A stretch of 64,000 nt of DNA. It comes from Variovorax fucosicus (lineage in GTDB: Bacteria; Pseudomonadota; Gammaproteobacteria; Burkholderiales; Burkholderiaceae_C). The notes beneath the pieces were generated by a model. It was not told the origin of the DNA, searched no databases, and saw only the letters and a program-made list of their open reading frames with translations. The position numbers and the translations under genes were made by a program. Positions 43,298-53,410 of the stretch are shown one piece after another (position 1 is the stretch's first letter; each line of letters opens with the position of its first letter). The stretch covers positions 868,001 to 932,000 of the forward strand of contig NZ_JASZYU010000001.1 of the NCBI RefSeq assembly GCF_030316825.1, read 5' to 3'.

Positions 43298-43348
43298 CGA
43301 CCTTCAGAACATCGGATTCGTACTGCAACAAGACGAAACGAGAAGGCC

Positions 43349-45268
43349 ATGGCCAAAGACTTTTCCACGATGGAGGATTCCAACCGGAGCGCCAATCCAA
43401 GCATTCATGAGGTATCCGATCCGGCACGCCGAATCTTCGTGCGCGGCGGTCTGGCGGCCACGGTGGCGGGCCTGCTGGGCCCGCTGGCGGCCGGCTGCGC
43501 CAGCACCGGTGGCGGCAACATGGCCGCGTTCGGCCGCAGCATCGGCTTCAAGAGCATTCCCATGGCGGCCATCGACGATGTGGTCGTGCCCGAGGGCTAC
43601 AGCGCCCAGGTGCTGTACCGCTGGGGCGACCCGGTGGGCATTGCCGGCCAGATGCCGGCCTTCAGGCCCGACGGCTCCAACACGGCGGCCGAGCAGGCGC
43701 TGCAGGCCGGCATGCACCACGACGGCATGGCCTTCTTCCCGGTCGACGGCTCCTCGCAGCGCGGCATTCTGGTGATGAACCACGAGTATGTGGACGACGG
43801 TCTGCTGCACGTCGACGGCATGAAGACCTGGACGGCCGAAAAAGTGCGCAAGGCGATCAACGCGCACGGTGTCTCGGTGATCGAGATTCAACGCGAAGGC
43901 AACGCCTGGAAGCAGGTGCTTCCATCGAAGTTCGCGCGTCGCATCACTGCGGCCACGCCGATGACCATCACCGGCCCGGCGGCCGGCCACGCGATGCTCA
44001 AGACCGCCGCCGACCCCACAGGCACGCGTGCGCTGGGCACCTTCAACAATTGCTCCAACGGCCAGACGCCTTGGGGCACATACCTCACCTGCGAAGAGAA
44101 CTTTGCCGACTACTTCGAGGGCGTGGAACAACCCGATGCGCACCAGCGCCGCTGGGGCATCCGCAAGGGCAACGGTGCCAAGTACCGCTGGCACGAGCAT
44201 GAAGAACGCTTCGACGTTGCCAAGCATCCCAATGAATCCAACCGCTTCGGCTGGGTGGTCGAGATCGATCCGCAGGATCCGACAGCCACGCCCATCAAAC
44301 GCAGCGCACTGGGCCGCGCCGCGCATGAAGGCGCGGCCACCGCGCTCACGGCCGATGGCCGCGCGGTGGTCTACATGGGCGAGGACTCGCGCTTCGAATA
44401 CATCTACAAGTTCGTCAGCCGCGACCGCGTCAAGCCGGGCGGCTTTGCCGCCAACCGCGAGCTGCTGGACCACGGCACGCTGTACGTCGGGCGCTTCGAT
44501 GTCGAAGGCACCGGCGAATGGCTGCCGCTCACGCAGGGCAAGGGCCCGCTGACCACGGACAAGGGCTTCGCCAGCCAGGGCGACGTGCTGATCAAGGCAC
44601 GCCAGGCCAGCGACGCCCTGGGCGCAACCAAGATGGATCGGCCCGAATGGACCACCGTCGACCCGATCACCAAAGAGGTGTATTGCACGCTCACCAACAA
44701 CAGCAACCGCGGTGCCTCGGGCCAGCCCGGCGTGGATCCGGCCAACCCGCGCGTCAACAACACCATGGGCCAGATCATCCGCTGGAAGGAAGCCGGCGAC
44801 CTGGACGCCACCAGGTTCGCCTGGAACCACCTGGTGCTGGCCGGCGACCCCAAGCAAGGCCGCTGGGAGGCGCAAGGCAACATCAAGGGCGACACCTTCG
44901 GCAGCCCCGACGGCCTGAGGGTCGATGCGCGCGGCGTGTTGTGGATCCAGACCGACGTGTCCACTTCCACCCTGGGCAAGGGCGAGTACAGCAACCTGCC
45001 CAACAACCAGATGCTGGCCTGCGACCCCACCAAGGGCGAAATCCGCCGCTTTCTGGTGGGCCCGGCGGGCTGCGAGATCACCGGCCTGACGGCCACGCCC
45101 GACCTCAGGAGTCTGTTCATCAACGTGCAGCACCCGGGCGAGCCAGCCAACGAGCGCAGCGACCCCGACAAGCCGTTGGCCGTGTCGAAGTGGCCAGACG
45201 GCGGCGGCCGGCCGCGCTCGGCCACGGTGGTCATCACCAAGAACGACGGCGGCGTGGTCGGTACCTGA
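43349..45268 (+). CDS. phoX: PhoX-type alkaline phosphatase (DUF839)
   Basis: A 639-residue protein of the PhoX/DUF839 family: calcium- and iron-dependent phosphatases that release phosphate from many monoesters outside the cytoplasm. The Tat signal reads SDPARRIFVRGGLAATVAGLLG and ends in a possible lipobox (AAGC). Family blocks include GILVMNHEYVDDGLLH, NNCSNGQTPWGTYLTCEENFADYFEG, AHEGAATALTADGRAVVYMGED and GSPDGLRVDARGVLWIQTD. AGAAGG precedes the ATG at 43349. The Pho-box-like repeat upstream supports the phosphate role. The enzyme itself could also be a lactonase-like relative. Confidence 0.87.
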   Translation: MAKDFSTMEDSNRSANPSIHEVSDPARRIFVRGGLAATVAGLLGPLAAGCASTGGGNMAAFGRSIGFKSIPMAAIDDVVVPEGYSAQVLYRWGDPVGIAGQMPAFRPDGSNTAAEQALQAGMHHDGMAFFPVDGSSQRGILVMNHEYVDDGLLHVDGMKTWTAEKVRKAINAHGVSVIEIQREGNAWKQVLPSKFARRITAATPMTITGPAAGHAMLKTAADPTGTRALGTFNNCSNGQTPWGTYLTCEENFADYFEGVEQPDAHQRRWGIRKGNGAKYRWHEHEERFDVAKHPNESNRFGWVVEIDPQDPTATPIKRSALGRAAHEGAATALTADGRAVVYMGEDSRFEYIYKFVSRDRVKPGGFAANRELLDHGTLYVGRFDVEGTGEWLPLTQGKGPLTTDKGFASQGDVLIKARQASDALGATKMDRPEWTTVDPITKEVYCTLTNNSNRGASGQPGVDPANPRVNNTMGQIIRWKEAGDLDATRFAWNHLVLAGDPKQGRWEAQGNIKGDTFGSPDGLRVDARGVLWIQTDVSTSTLGKGEYSNLPNNQMLACDPTKGEIRRFLVGPAGCEITGLTATPDLRSLFINVQHPGEPANERSDPDKPLAVSKWPDGGGRPRSATVVITKNDGGVVGT

Positions 45269-45288
45269 CAACTGCCTGCGGCGAACGC

Positions 45289-45672
45289 TCAAACGGCTTT
45301 CAACAGAAGCCAGGCGATTGCCGCGACGCCAACGACGGACACCATGAGCGCAAGGCTGTAATCCGACGCTCGGGAGTCCGAACTGTGCGAGGCCTGGTCC
45401 GGGCGAGAAACCTTGGCCGTGGATGGATCGGCAAACGGACTGAAGATCGCGCCACCCGGATTTTCCGTTGCCGCATCCGGCCCCGCCATCGATGCGCCGC
45501 TGCCCTGCGGCAGGGACGACGCGACCGGAGCGGTTTCAGTGACAGCTCTGGGCGATCCGGGCAGCCCGCCTTCAGCACGCGCCGCTGGCGAGGCTGCGGC
45601 AACGACCAGCATCGCCGCCGCCAATCCGATGCAGCGGCGATGCCCGGCGCGTGCCGGCCCACCATCAATCAT
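45289..45672 (-). CDS. Small exported protein with C-terminal membrane anchor
   Basis: A 127-residue protein, not recognised as a named family. It has a signal peptide ([20 protein letters not shown]), a Pro/Ser/Ala-rich, apparently disordered middle, and a single C-terminal helix ([22 protein letters not shown]) that would anchor it in the membrane. Its ATG overlaps the end of the glycerophosphodiesterase gene by eight bases, so it is co-translated and probably shares its regulation. It could also be a periplasm-facing partner protein. No catalytic motif is visible. Confidence 0.7.
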   Translation of the reverse strand: MIDGGPARAGHRRCIGLAAAMLVVAAASPAARAEGGLPGSPRAVTETAPVASSLPQGSGASMAGPDAATENPGGAIFSPFADPSTAKVSRPDQASHSSDSRASDYSLALMVSVVGVAAIAWLLLKAV

Positions 45673-46909
45673 TGTTGCGTTCGCACTTGCGCGAATTGAC
45701 CAGGCAGGTGGCGTAGTCCGGATCGTGCTTGAGCAGGAACATGGCCCGCGCTGCGACGGCGGTGTCGGCAAAGTCGCTGAACAGGCCATCCACGCCCGCC
45801 TCGTAGAACGCGAGGTACTCGTTGACCGGATTGCCCTGGAAACTGCCCGTCAGGCGTTTCTGCTCGCTTCGGAACGTATAGGGGTGCACCAGCAGCCCCA
45901 GCTTGTGCGCATTCGCGATCACATCGGTTGGCGCCAGCAACACGCGATCGCGCTCGTCGACCACACCGTCGCCCGTCACGTCGACGCATGCCCCGCCCTG
46001 CACCGATTTGCAGGCACTCGATATGAGGTACGGCTTCCAGGGGCCGATGCCATCGGCATAGCGCTTCACCTCTTGCAGGCCGCGCGGCGTCACCAGGTCG
46101 CTGAACAGCCCGTCGCGGTTGGACACCACCCAGTCGTAGGGCTTGTCGTACGGTTTGGTGAGGTCGAGCGAGCCGTCGGGCTTCACGTCGTTGGCATCGA
46201 TCAGCTGGATCAAACGCACACTGGTCTTGCTGCGCAGGTAGCGAAGGTTGGCCGTCTCGAAGGACTGGATGAACACCGGGGCGTTGCGGTGATTCCATCC
46301 GGCGGCGCTGAGCACGTTCAACAGCCGGTCTTCCAGTGGCAGGCCAATGCTCTGGTGGTAGGTCGGATGCTTGGTTTCCGGATAGATGCCGATGCGCCGC
46401 CCTTCCTCCCGGGACTTGCGCTTGGCCAACTCGATCACCTCCGCAAGCGTCGGAATCTGGAACTTGCCGTTGAAGGCCTGATCGCGCTCGGGGAAGGATT
46501 GGACTGCGCGCAACTGCTTGATCTCGGCCAGCGTGAAGTCGCTGGCAAAGAAGCCGTCTGTCGGGACGCCGTCCAGCATGACGGTTCGCCGGCGGCTGGC
46601 GAACTGCGGCAGCTCCTTGACGTTGGTGGTGTCGATCAGGTTGGGTTCGTGGCGCGCGATCAGGTGGCCGTCCTTGGTCGCGACCAGGTCGGGCTCGATG
46701 AAGTCGGCACCCAGCGAGATGCCGAGCGCATAGGTTTCCAGGGTGTGCTCGGGCAGATAGCCGTTGGCGCCTCCCCGGTGGCCGATCACCAGGGGCGCGT
46801 TGTCAGCGCGGCGCCGCGCGTTTTCTTCGTGCGCGGCGGCCGTCGTCGCAACTGCGAACAACATGCCTATGCCGAGCAGGGCCGTACAGATTTTCTTCAG
46901 TCTGTTCAA
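45665..46909 (-). CDS. Periplasmic glycerophosphodiester phosphodiesterase
   Basis: Hydrolyses glycerophosphodiesters to glycerol-3-phosphate and an alcohol. The 414-residue exported protein has a signal peptide ending near TAAAHEEN and the GDPD motif [13 protein letters not shown] with His44, Glu72-Pro-Asp74 and His87. The start is TTG at 46909, seven bases after a strong GAGGAG; no ATG fits this site. An insertion contains [12 protein letters not shown] (310-321), an EF-hand-like calcium loop. A Pho-box candidate lies 46 bases upstream. It overlaps the small membrane-protein gene. Confidence 0.9.
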   Translation of the reverse strand: MNRLKKICTALLGIGMLFAVATTAAAHEENARRRADNAPLVIGHRGGANGYLPEHTLETYALGISLGADFIEPDLVATKDGHLIARHEPNLIDTTNVKELPQFASRRRTVMLDGVPTDGFFASDFTLAEIKQLRAVQSFPERDQAFNGKFQIPTLAEVIELAKRKSREEGRRIGIYPETKHPTYHQSIGLPLEDRLLNVLSAAGWNHRNAPVFIQSFETANLRYLRSKTSVRLIQLIDANDVKPDGSLDLTKPYDKPYDWVVSNRDGLFSDLVTPRGLQEVKRYADGIGPWKPYLISSACKSVQGGACVDVTGDGVVDERDRVLLAPTDVIANAHKLGLLVHPYTFRSEQKRLTGSFQGNPVNEYLAFYEAGVDGLFSDFADTAVAARAMFLLKHDPDYATCLVNSRKCERNND

Positions 46910-46954
46910 GAGAAATCTCCTCGTTGTTGGTGCAGGCGGACGTTAGGCGCCGTG

Positions 46955-46972
46955 CATGACAGCCGAGTGAAC
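46955..46972 (-). promoter_or_regulatory. Pho-box candidate before glycerophosphodiesterase
   Basis: On the minus strand GTTCACT-cggc-TGTCATG gives two 7-base units with a shared TCA core at 11-base spacing, the geometry of a PhoB site. It is weaker than the three-unit site before phoX but agrees with a shared phosphate-starvation control. Confidence 0.42.
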
Positions 46973-47040
46973 TCCCGGAAGAAGCCGGTGCAACCGGATT
47001 TCTGTACGCGCTTTCCAGCGGCCGTGCGAAGCGCCCGGGC

Positions 47041-47069
47041 CTTGAAACGGCGGGAAATGCCCTTATCAT
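47041..47069 (+). promoter_or_regulatory. groESL promoter, sigma-70 and sigma-32-like
   Basis: TTGAAA (47042-47047) and TATCAT (47064-47069) are 16 bases apart, a fair sigma-70 promoter. The same DNA reads CTTGAAA then CCCTTATC after 12 bases, resembling a heat-shock sigma-32 promoter. The start point would fall within the CIRCE element. Confidence 0.55.
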
Positions 47070-47095
47070 TAGCACTCGCTGAAGATGAGTGCTAA
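47069..47095 (+). promoter_or_regulatory. CIRCE operator (HrcA binding site)
   Basis: TTAGCACTC - nine bases - GAGTGCTAA is a perfect CIRCE inverted repeat, the binding site of the heat-shock repressor HrcA. It overlaps the predicted transcription start of groESL and stands 79 bases before the groES ATG. Confidence 0.95.
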
Positions 47096-47174
47096 CAACA
47101 CCCTTCCAGTCGATCGGGCGCGGGCTTTGAGCCAGCGCCCACTATAAAACCCCCGTTTCTTATCAGGAGATGCA

Positions 47175-47465
47175 ATGAAACTTCGTCCTTTGGCCGATCG
47201 CGTGATCGTCAAGCGCATTGACAGCGAAACCAAGACCGCCTCCGGCATCGTCATCCCCGACGCCGCCGCCGAAAAGCCCGATCAGGGTGAAGTGCTGGCC
47301 GTCGGCCCGGGCAAGCGCAACGACAAGGGCGAGCTTGCCGCGATGAGCGTCAAGGTCGGTGACCGCGTCCTGTTCGGCAAGTACTCGGGCCAGACCGTCA
47401 AGGTCGATGGCGACGAGCTGCTGGTGATGAAGGAAGACGACCTGTTCGCAGTCGTCGAGAAGTAA
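47175..47465 (+). CDS. groES: Co-chaperonin GroES
   Basis: The 96-residue lid of the GroEL folding chamber. [18 protein letters not shown], the mobile loop [14 protein letters not shown] and [24 protein letters not shown] are all conserved. CAGGAG six bases before the ATG is a good ribosome-binding site. Controlled by CIRCE/HrcA and probably sigma-32; groEL follows after 53 bases. Confidence 0.98.
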   Translation: MKLRPLADRVIVKRIDSETKTASGIVIPDAAAEKPDQGEVLAVGPGKRNDKGELAAMSVKVGDRVLFGKYSGQTVKVDGDELLVMKEDDLFAVVEK

Positions 47466-47512
47466 GCCTTCTCTCCTTTCCCTGTCTCTTTCATTCAATC
47501 CATTCGGAGTAA

Positions 47513-49171
<1,659 letters not shown>

Positions 49172-49177
49172 ATCTGG

Positions 49178-49273
49178 CTCGCCCCCAGGCTGCGCGGCAC
49201 TTCGTGTCCGCTACGCCTTCCCCCTACCGGGGGCGGTGCCTGCCGACCGGCGAAGCCGGATCGGCGGCACCCC
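49178..49273 (+). repeat. Dispersed intergenic repeat, copy 1
   Basis: An approximately 97-base GC-rich element beginning CTCGCCCCCAG and containing the hairpins CCCCCTACCGGGGG and CCGGCGAAGCCGG. A second copy (55922-56018, opposite strand) shares the same order of blocks: CTCGCCCCCAG, CTGCGCG, CGTGTC, ACCGGGGGCG, TGCCT and AAGCCGG. Each copy starts within a few bases after a stop codon and reads in the direction of the gene. Confidence 0.75.
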
Positions 49274-49304
49274 ACGAAGGGGGCGAATTCAGCCCATCGA
49301 AAAG

Positions 49305-49334
49305 GCCCTGCAGCGCGAGCTGCGGGGCTTTTTT
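49305..49334 (+). terminator. Intrinsic terminator of groESL
   Basis: GCCCTGCAGC and GCTGCGGGGC (one T-G wobble) form a 10-bp stem with a GCGA loop, followed by six T residues. It lies 133 bases after the groEL stop, beyond the dispersed repeat, and ends before the msrA start. Confidence 0.9.
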
Positions 49335-49377
49335 CATGGGCGCGTGTTTCGTGGGACGGTTGGCGCACACTGCGGCC

Positions 49378-50106
49378 ATGAACAAAGTCGCTCCTTCTCT
49401 CGCTGGCCGCCGGGCCTTGCTGGCGGCGTTGGCCTTGATGGCCGGCGGTGCGGTCTGGTTCGGCGGCCGTGCCGTCGCGGCCGAAGCCGCTGTCGTGCTG
49501 CCAGCGCCGTCGACCGATCCGGCCCCGCCGCCAGGCAACGCGAACGAAGTCGCCGTCGTCGCCGGCGGCTGCTTCTGGGGCGTGCAGGGCGTGTTCCAGC
49601 ACGTCAAGGGCGTGAGCGGCGCGGTGTCAGGCTATGCGGGCGGCGCGGAAAACACCGCCCGCTATGAGGATGTGGGCTCGGGCCGCACTGGCCATGCGGA
49701 GGCGGTGCGCATCAGCTACGACCCGCGCCAGATCAGCTATGCGCGCATCCTGCAGATCTTCTTTTCGGTGGCGCACGACCCGACGCAGTTGAACCGGCAG
49801 GGGCCCGATACGGGCACCCAGTACCGCTCGACCATCTTTGCGCAGAACCTCGAGCAGGCGCGCATCGCGCAGGCCTATATCGCAGAGCTCACGCAGGCCA
49901 AGACCTTCGGCAGCAAACCGATCGTCACGACCATCGAACTGCAAAAGCGCTTCTTCACGGCCGAGAGCTATCACCAGGACTACCTGACGCGCAACCCGCG
50001 CAATCCGTACATCGTCCAGCACGACCTGCCGAAGATCGCAGAGCTCCAGCGCCTTTTCGCAGACCGCTACCGCGCGACCCCGGTGCTCGTGGGAACGGGA
50101 GCCTGA
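49378..50106 (+). CDS. msrA: Exported peptide-methionine (S)-S-oxide reductase MsrA
   Basis: A 242-residue MsrA with an N-terminal export or anchor segment (AGRRALLAALALMAGGAVWFGG, with a Tat-like double arginine), so it acts outside the cytoplasm. The catalytic Cys65 lies in GGCFWGVQGVFQ, followed by GYAGG and YRSTIF family motifs. Cys65 is the only cysteine, so there is no resolving cysteine and recycling must rely directly on an outside reductant. The start MNKVAPSL is after the groESL terminator; it has its own promoter, not identified. Confidence 0.92.
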   Translation: MNKVAPSLAGRRALLAALALMAGGAVWFGGRAVAAEAAVVLPAPSTDPAPPPGNANEVAVVAGGCFWGVQGVFQHVKGVSGAVSGYAGGAENTARYEDVGSGRTGHAEAVRISYDPRQISYARILQIFFSVAHDPTQLNRQGPDTGTQYRSTIFAQNLEQARIAQAYIAELTQAKTFGSKPIVTTIELQKRFFTAESYHQDYLTRNPRNPYIVQHDLPKIAELQRLFADRYRATPVLVGTGA

Positions 50107-50120
50107 ACGACTTGCGCGCC

Positions 50121-51587
50121 TCAGGGCGCGAAGTGCGGCTTCAGCGCTGAGTAGAGCCCACGGAAGCGCAGATGCCGCGAGCGGTACGCGCCGGCCTGCG
50201 TTGCCTCGGGCACGAAACGCTGCTTGAGCCGTGGCGGGCGGCAAACGCTTTCCACCGTGCCGCCATCGGCCAGCCAGGCCAGCCGCGCCGCACCCAGCGC
50301 GCCGCCGGCTTCGCCGCCCTCGCCCAGTGCGAGCGGCACTTCCAGAATGTCAGCTAGCAACTGGGCCCACCAGCTGCTGCGCGCGCCACCACCGACCAGC
50401 GCCAGATCGCCGCCGGGCCGCTCCAGCGTGTCGAGTCCGTCGCGCAGCCCGAAGCTCACGCCCTCGACCACCGCATAGGCCATGTCGGCCGGTCCGTGCG
50501 CAGGGGTCAGGCCGAACAGCACGCCCTGCGCCCGCGCATTGTTGTGCGGCGAGCGTTCGCCGGACAGGTAAGGCAGAAACAGCGGCGCGCGGGCGCGGGC
50601 CTCGGGCGACAACGTCGCGGCCTCAGCGAGCAACCCCGTCTCATCGGCGAAGCCGAAGGCGCGCACGGCCCAGCTCACGGCGCTCGCGGCGGAAAGCATC
50701 ACCGACATCTGGTGCCAGCGTCCCGGCAGCGCATGGCAAAACGCATGCACCGCCTGCGCCGGATTGGGCGCGAACGCGGCGCCCGACACGAAGATCACGC
50801 CCGAGGTGCCGAGCGACACGAAACCCTGCCCTGGCGCGACCAGGCCCATGCCGACGGCGCTGGCCGCGTTGTCGCCCGCGCCGCCCGCGATGCGCACCCC
50901 GGGGCCCAGGCCCCAACGCGCGGCCAGCGCGGGCTTGAGCGTCGCGGACACCTCGCTGCCCTCGACCAGCCGCGGCATGTGGGCGCGGGTGAGGCCGGTG
51001 GCGGCGAGCAGTTCATCGGACCAGTCGCGTCGGCCGACGTCCAGCCACAAGGTGCCCGACGCATCGGACATCTCGCTCACGGCCTCGCCGCCCAGCATCA
51101 GCCGCAACCAGTCTTTCGGCAGCAGCACGCGGCGCGTGCGGGCGAACAGTTCAGGCTCGTTTTCGCGCACCCACAGCAGCTTGGGCGCGGTGAACCCCGG
51201 CATCGCGAGGTTGCCCGTGATCTCGCCGAGGCGTGGCACGGCGGCCGTGAGCTGCGCGCACTGTGCGGCGCTGCGGCCGTCGTTCCAGAGGATCGCGGGG
51301 CGCACCACTTCTTCCTTGTCGTCGAGCAGCACGGCACCATGCATCTGGCCCGACAGGCCGATGGCCCGCACTGCCGCGAGCGCTGCGGTGTGCTGCGTGC
51401 CCAGCTGCTGCATCACCGACTCCAGCGCGCCCCACCACTGCGCCGGCGCCTGCTCCGACCACAGCGGCTGCGGCCGGCTCACGGTGAGCGCGGCGCGTGC
51501 CACGCCGACGATGCGGTGGTCGTCCGCGAGCAGCAGTGCCTTCAGCTCGGACGTGCCGAGGTCGAGTCCCAGGTACATGGCGTTCAC
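50121..51587 (-). CDS. xylB: Xylulokinase
   Basis: FGGY-family kinase of 488 residues phosphorylating D-xylulose to D-xylulose 5-phosphate. Visible are the phosphate loop LGLDLGTSELKALLL, GLSGQMHGAVLLD and ILWNDGRS (xylulokinase substrate motifs), GGAGDNAASAVG, SLGTSGVIFVS and the FGGY C-terminal GGGARSSWWAQLLADIL. A GTG at 51587 is well spaced from GAGGG; the ATG three codons later (MYLGLD) also fits the family. It ends the polyol operon, converting D-arabinitol-derived xylulose into the pentose phosphate pathway. Confidence 0.95.
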   Translation of the reverse strand: MNAMYLGLDLGTSELKALLLADDHRIVGVARAALTVSRPQPLWSEQAPAQWWGALESVMQQLGTQHTAALAAVRAIGLSGQMHGAVLLDDKEEVVRPAILWNDGRSAAQCAQLTAAVPRLGEITGNLAMPGFTAPKLLWVRENEPELFARTRRVLLPKDWLRLMLGGEAVSEMSDASGTLWLDVGRRDWSDELLAATGLTRAHMPRLVEGSEVSATLKPALAARWGLGPGVRIAGGAGDNAASAVGMGLVAPGQGFVSLGTSGVIFVSGAAFAPNPAQAVHAFCHALPGRWHQMSVMLSAASAVSWAVRAFGFADETGLLAEAATLSPEARARAPLFLPYLSGERSPHNNARAQGVLFGLTPAHGPADMAYAVVEGVSFGLRDGLDTLERPGGDLALVGGGARSSWWAQLLADILEVPLALGEGGEAGGALGAARLAWLADGGTVESVCRPPRLKQRFVPEATQAGAYRSRHLRFRGLYSALKPHFAP

Positions 51588-51650
51588 ATTTCAAACCCTC
51601 CGTGCTGCGCACTGCGGTGCGAGCTTGCTTGGGGCGGCCCGGCGCGGCGC

Positions 51651-52589
51651 TCAGTGCGCGCCGCCGAAGCGGCTGTCGGACTGGCGCCGGAACTCGCTGG
51701 GCGTCATGCCCTTGATCTCGAGAAAGCGCCGATTGAAATTGGCGACGTTGTTGAAGCCGACCTGGTAGCAGATGTCGGTGACGTAGTGGTCGGTCTGCAT
51801 CAGCAGGTGGCAGGCATTGTTGATGCGCACGCGGTTCACGAAGTCGGTGAAGCTGTTGCCGGTCGAGCGCCGGAAGAAGCGGCTGAAACGGCTCTCGCTC
51901 ATGCCGAGTTCGGCCGCCACGTCGGCCATCACGATCGGCTCGGCCACGTTGTCGGTGATGCGGTTGACGATGGCATTGATCTGGTCGACTTCGGCATTGC
52001 CCTCCGCGCCCTTCATCTGCACGCTCGAGAGCAAGCGGTAGTCCGTGCACTCCGACAGGTCGGCCAGAAAGTCGCAGAACGCTGCCAGCCGGCGCAGTCC
52101 GCGCGCAGCCTTCACCGCCACCCAGTGCTGTTCGGCGCGCTCCGACAGCCCGAAAAACTCGATGCCGTGGCGCGCGCGCTCCAGCAGTTGCTGCACTTCC
52201 GCGAGTTCGGGGATCTGCTGGACGGCCCGCTCGATCGGATCGTGCCGGAACTGGATCACGAGGTCGCGCGTGGCAACGCCTTCGTCGGGCGCGTCGAGCG
52301 AAATCCAGTTGTGCGGCAAGCGCGGCCCGCACAGCACCAGATGCCCCGGCTGGAACGGCCCGATCCAGTCGCCCACGAAGGCCTTGCCCGAGGTGCCTGT
52401 GATCAGGTGCAGCTCGTACTCGTCGTGGCAATGCCAGCGCGCGAGCGGGCTCGGATAGCCGTGCGCCAGGCAACGCACCCAGCCGACTTCTTCGGGTTTC
52501 TCGTAGCCCAGCGCCGGCGAGCGCGCGAAGTCGTGCTCGAGCTCGGGCTGGCGGTGGCGCGGGGTCTGGCGGGTGCGGACGGTGGACAT
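51651..52589 (-). CDS. AraC-family regulator of polyol operon (MtlR-like)
   Basis: A 312-residue regulator. The N-terminal cupin-type sensing domain (CHDEYELHLITGTSGKAFVGDWIGPFQPGHLVLCGPRLPHNWI) likely binds a polyol. The C-terminal pair of helix-turn-helices shows AELGMSESRFSRFFRRSTGNSF and VTDICYQVGFNNVANFNRRFLEIKGMTPSEFRR. It lies inside the polyol operon, resembling mtlR with mannitol/arabitol genes in pseudomonads. The 21-base-spaced repeat before the binding-protein gene is its likely site. ATG 52589 is preferred to a preceding TTG. Confidence 0.92.
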   Translation of the reverse strand: MSTVRTRQTPRHRQPELEHDFARSPALGYEKPEEVGWVRCLAHGYPSPLARWHCHDEYELHLITGTSGKAFVGDWIGPFQPGHLVLCGPRLPHNWISLDAPDEGVATRDLVIQFRHDPIERAVQQIPELAEVQQLLERARHGIEFFGLSERAEQHWVAVKAARGLRRLAAFCDFLADLSECTDYRLLSSVQMKGAEGNAEVDQINAIVNRITDNVAEPIVMADVAAELGMSESRFSRFFRRSTGNSFTDFVNRVRINNACHLLMQTDHYVTDICYQVGFNNVANFNRRFLEIKGMTPSEFRRQSDSRFGGAH

Positions 52590-52609
52590 CAAAACCTCGG
52601 CGTACAGGT

Positions 52610-53410
52610 TCAGCTCATCACACTACCACCGTCGACGTTGAGTGTCTGCGCGGTGATGTAGCGCGCATCGTCGCTGGCCAGGAACACCACGGCCCCTGCC
52701 ATCTCGGCCGGGCTGCCCATGCGGCCGAGCGGCACTTCGAGGCCGACCCGGCGCTTCTTCTCGCCGATCGGAAGGTTCTCGTACCTGGCGAACAGCGCGT
52801 CGACACCGGCCCACATCGGTGTATCGACCACGCCCGGCGCGATGCCGTTGACGCGGATGCCGTGCGGCGCCATCGCGAGCGCAGCGCTTTGCGTGTAGCT
52901 GATCACGGCCGCCTTGGTTGCGCAGTAATGCGACACCAGCGCCTCGCCGCGCCGGCCGGCCTGCGAGGCCAGGTTCACGACCGATGCGCCCTGCGTGCCG
53001 GCCTCGACCATGTGGCGCAGCACCGCCTGCATCACGAAGAACATGCCCTTGACGTTGACAGCGAACAGCAGATCGAACGAGGCTTCGTTGCTTTCGAGCA
53101 GCGGTGCCATGTCGAACACGGCCGCATTGTTGACCAGCGTGTGGATCGCGCCGAAGCGCGCCTGTGCCACGGCGAGCATGTGGGCGATGGCCGCCATGTC
53201 GGTGACGTCGGCGCCGATATACGCCAGCGCGTCGGGATGGTGCTGCATCAGCGCGCGCACGGCTTCGGGGGCTTGCGGCCCACGGTCGACCACGCTGCAG
53301 CGCGCACCTTCGGCGATGCAGGCTTCGGCGATAGCGAGGCCGATGCCGCCGCCGGCGCCGGTCACCAGCACATGGCGGCCCACGAGGCGGCCGCTGTTCT
53401 TGTCCGTCAT
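52610..53410 (-). CDS. SmoS-like sorbitol (L-iditol 2-) dehydrogenase, SDR family
   Basis: A 266-residue short-chain dehydrogenase: cofactor motif TGAGGGIGLAIAE, NNAAVFDMAP, catalytic Ser in VVNLASQAGRRGEA and YCATK as YxxxK. The SQAGRRGEAL-x5-CATKAAVIS and YENLPIGEKKRRVG stretches match the sorbitol/galactitol dehydrogenase (SmoS) type closely, so oxidation of D-sorbitol to fructose (or a related hexitol) is likely. Its ATG overlaps the mannitol-type dehydrogenase stop. Confidence 0.9.
   Translation of the reverse strand: MTDKNSGRLVGRHVLVTGAGGGIGLAIAEACIAEGARCSVVDRGPQAPEAVRALMQHHPDALAYIGADVTDMAAIAHMLAVAQARFGAIHTLVNNAAVFDMAPLLESNEASFDLLFAVNVKGMFFVMQAVLRHMVEAGTQGASVVNLASQAGRRGEALVSHYCATKAAVISYTQSAALAMAPHGIRVNGIAPGVVDTPMWAGVDALFARYENLPIGEKKRRVGLEVPLGRMGSPAEMAGAVVFLASDDARYITAQTLNVDGGSVMS

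Noticed and set aside
50107..50120. Inverted-repeat-like GCGCGCC/GGGCGCG between msrA and xylB as a bidirectional terminator
   Set aside because: The pairing is imperfect, the gap is only 14 bases and there is no T-tract on either strand.
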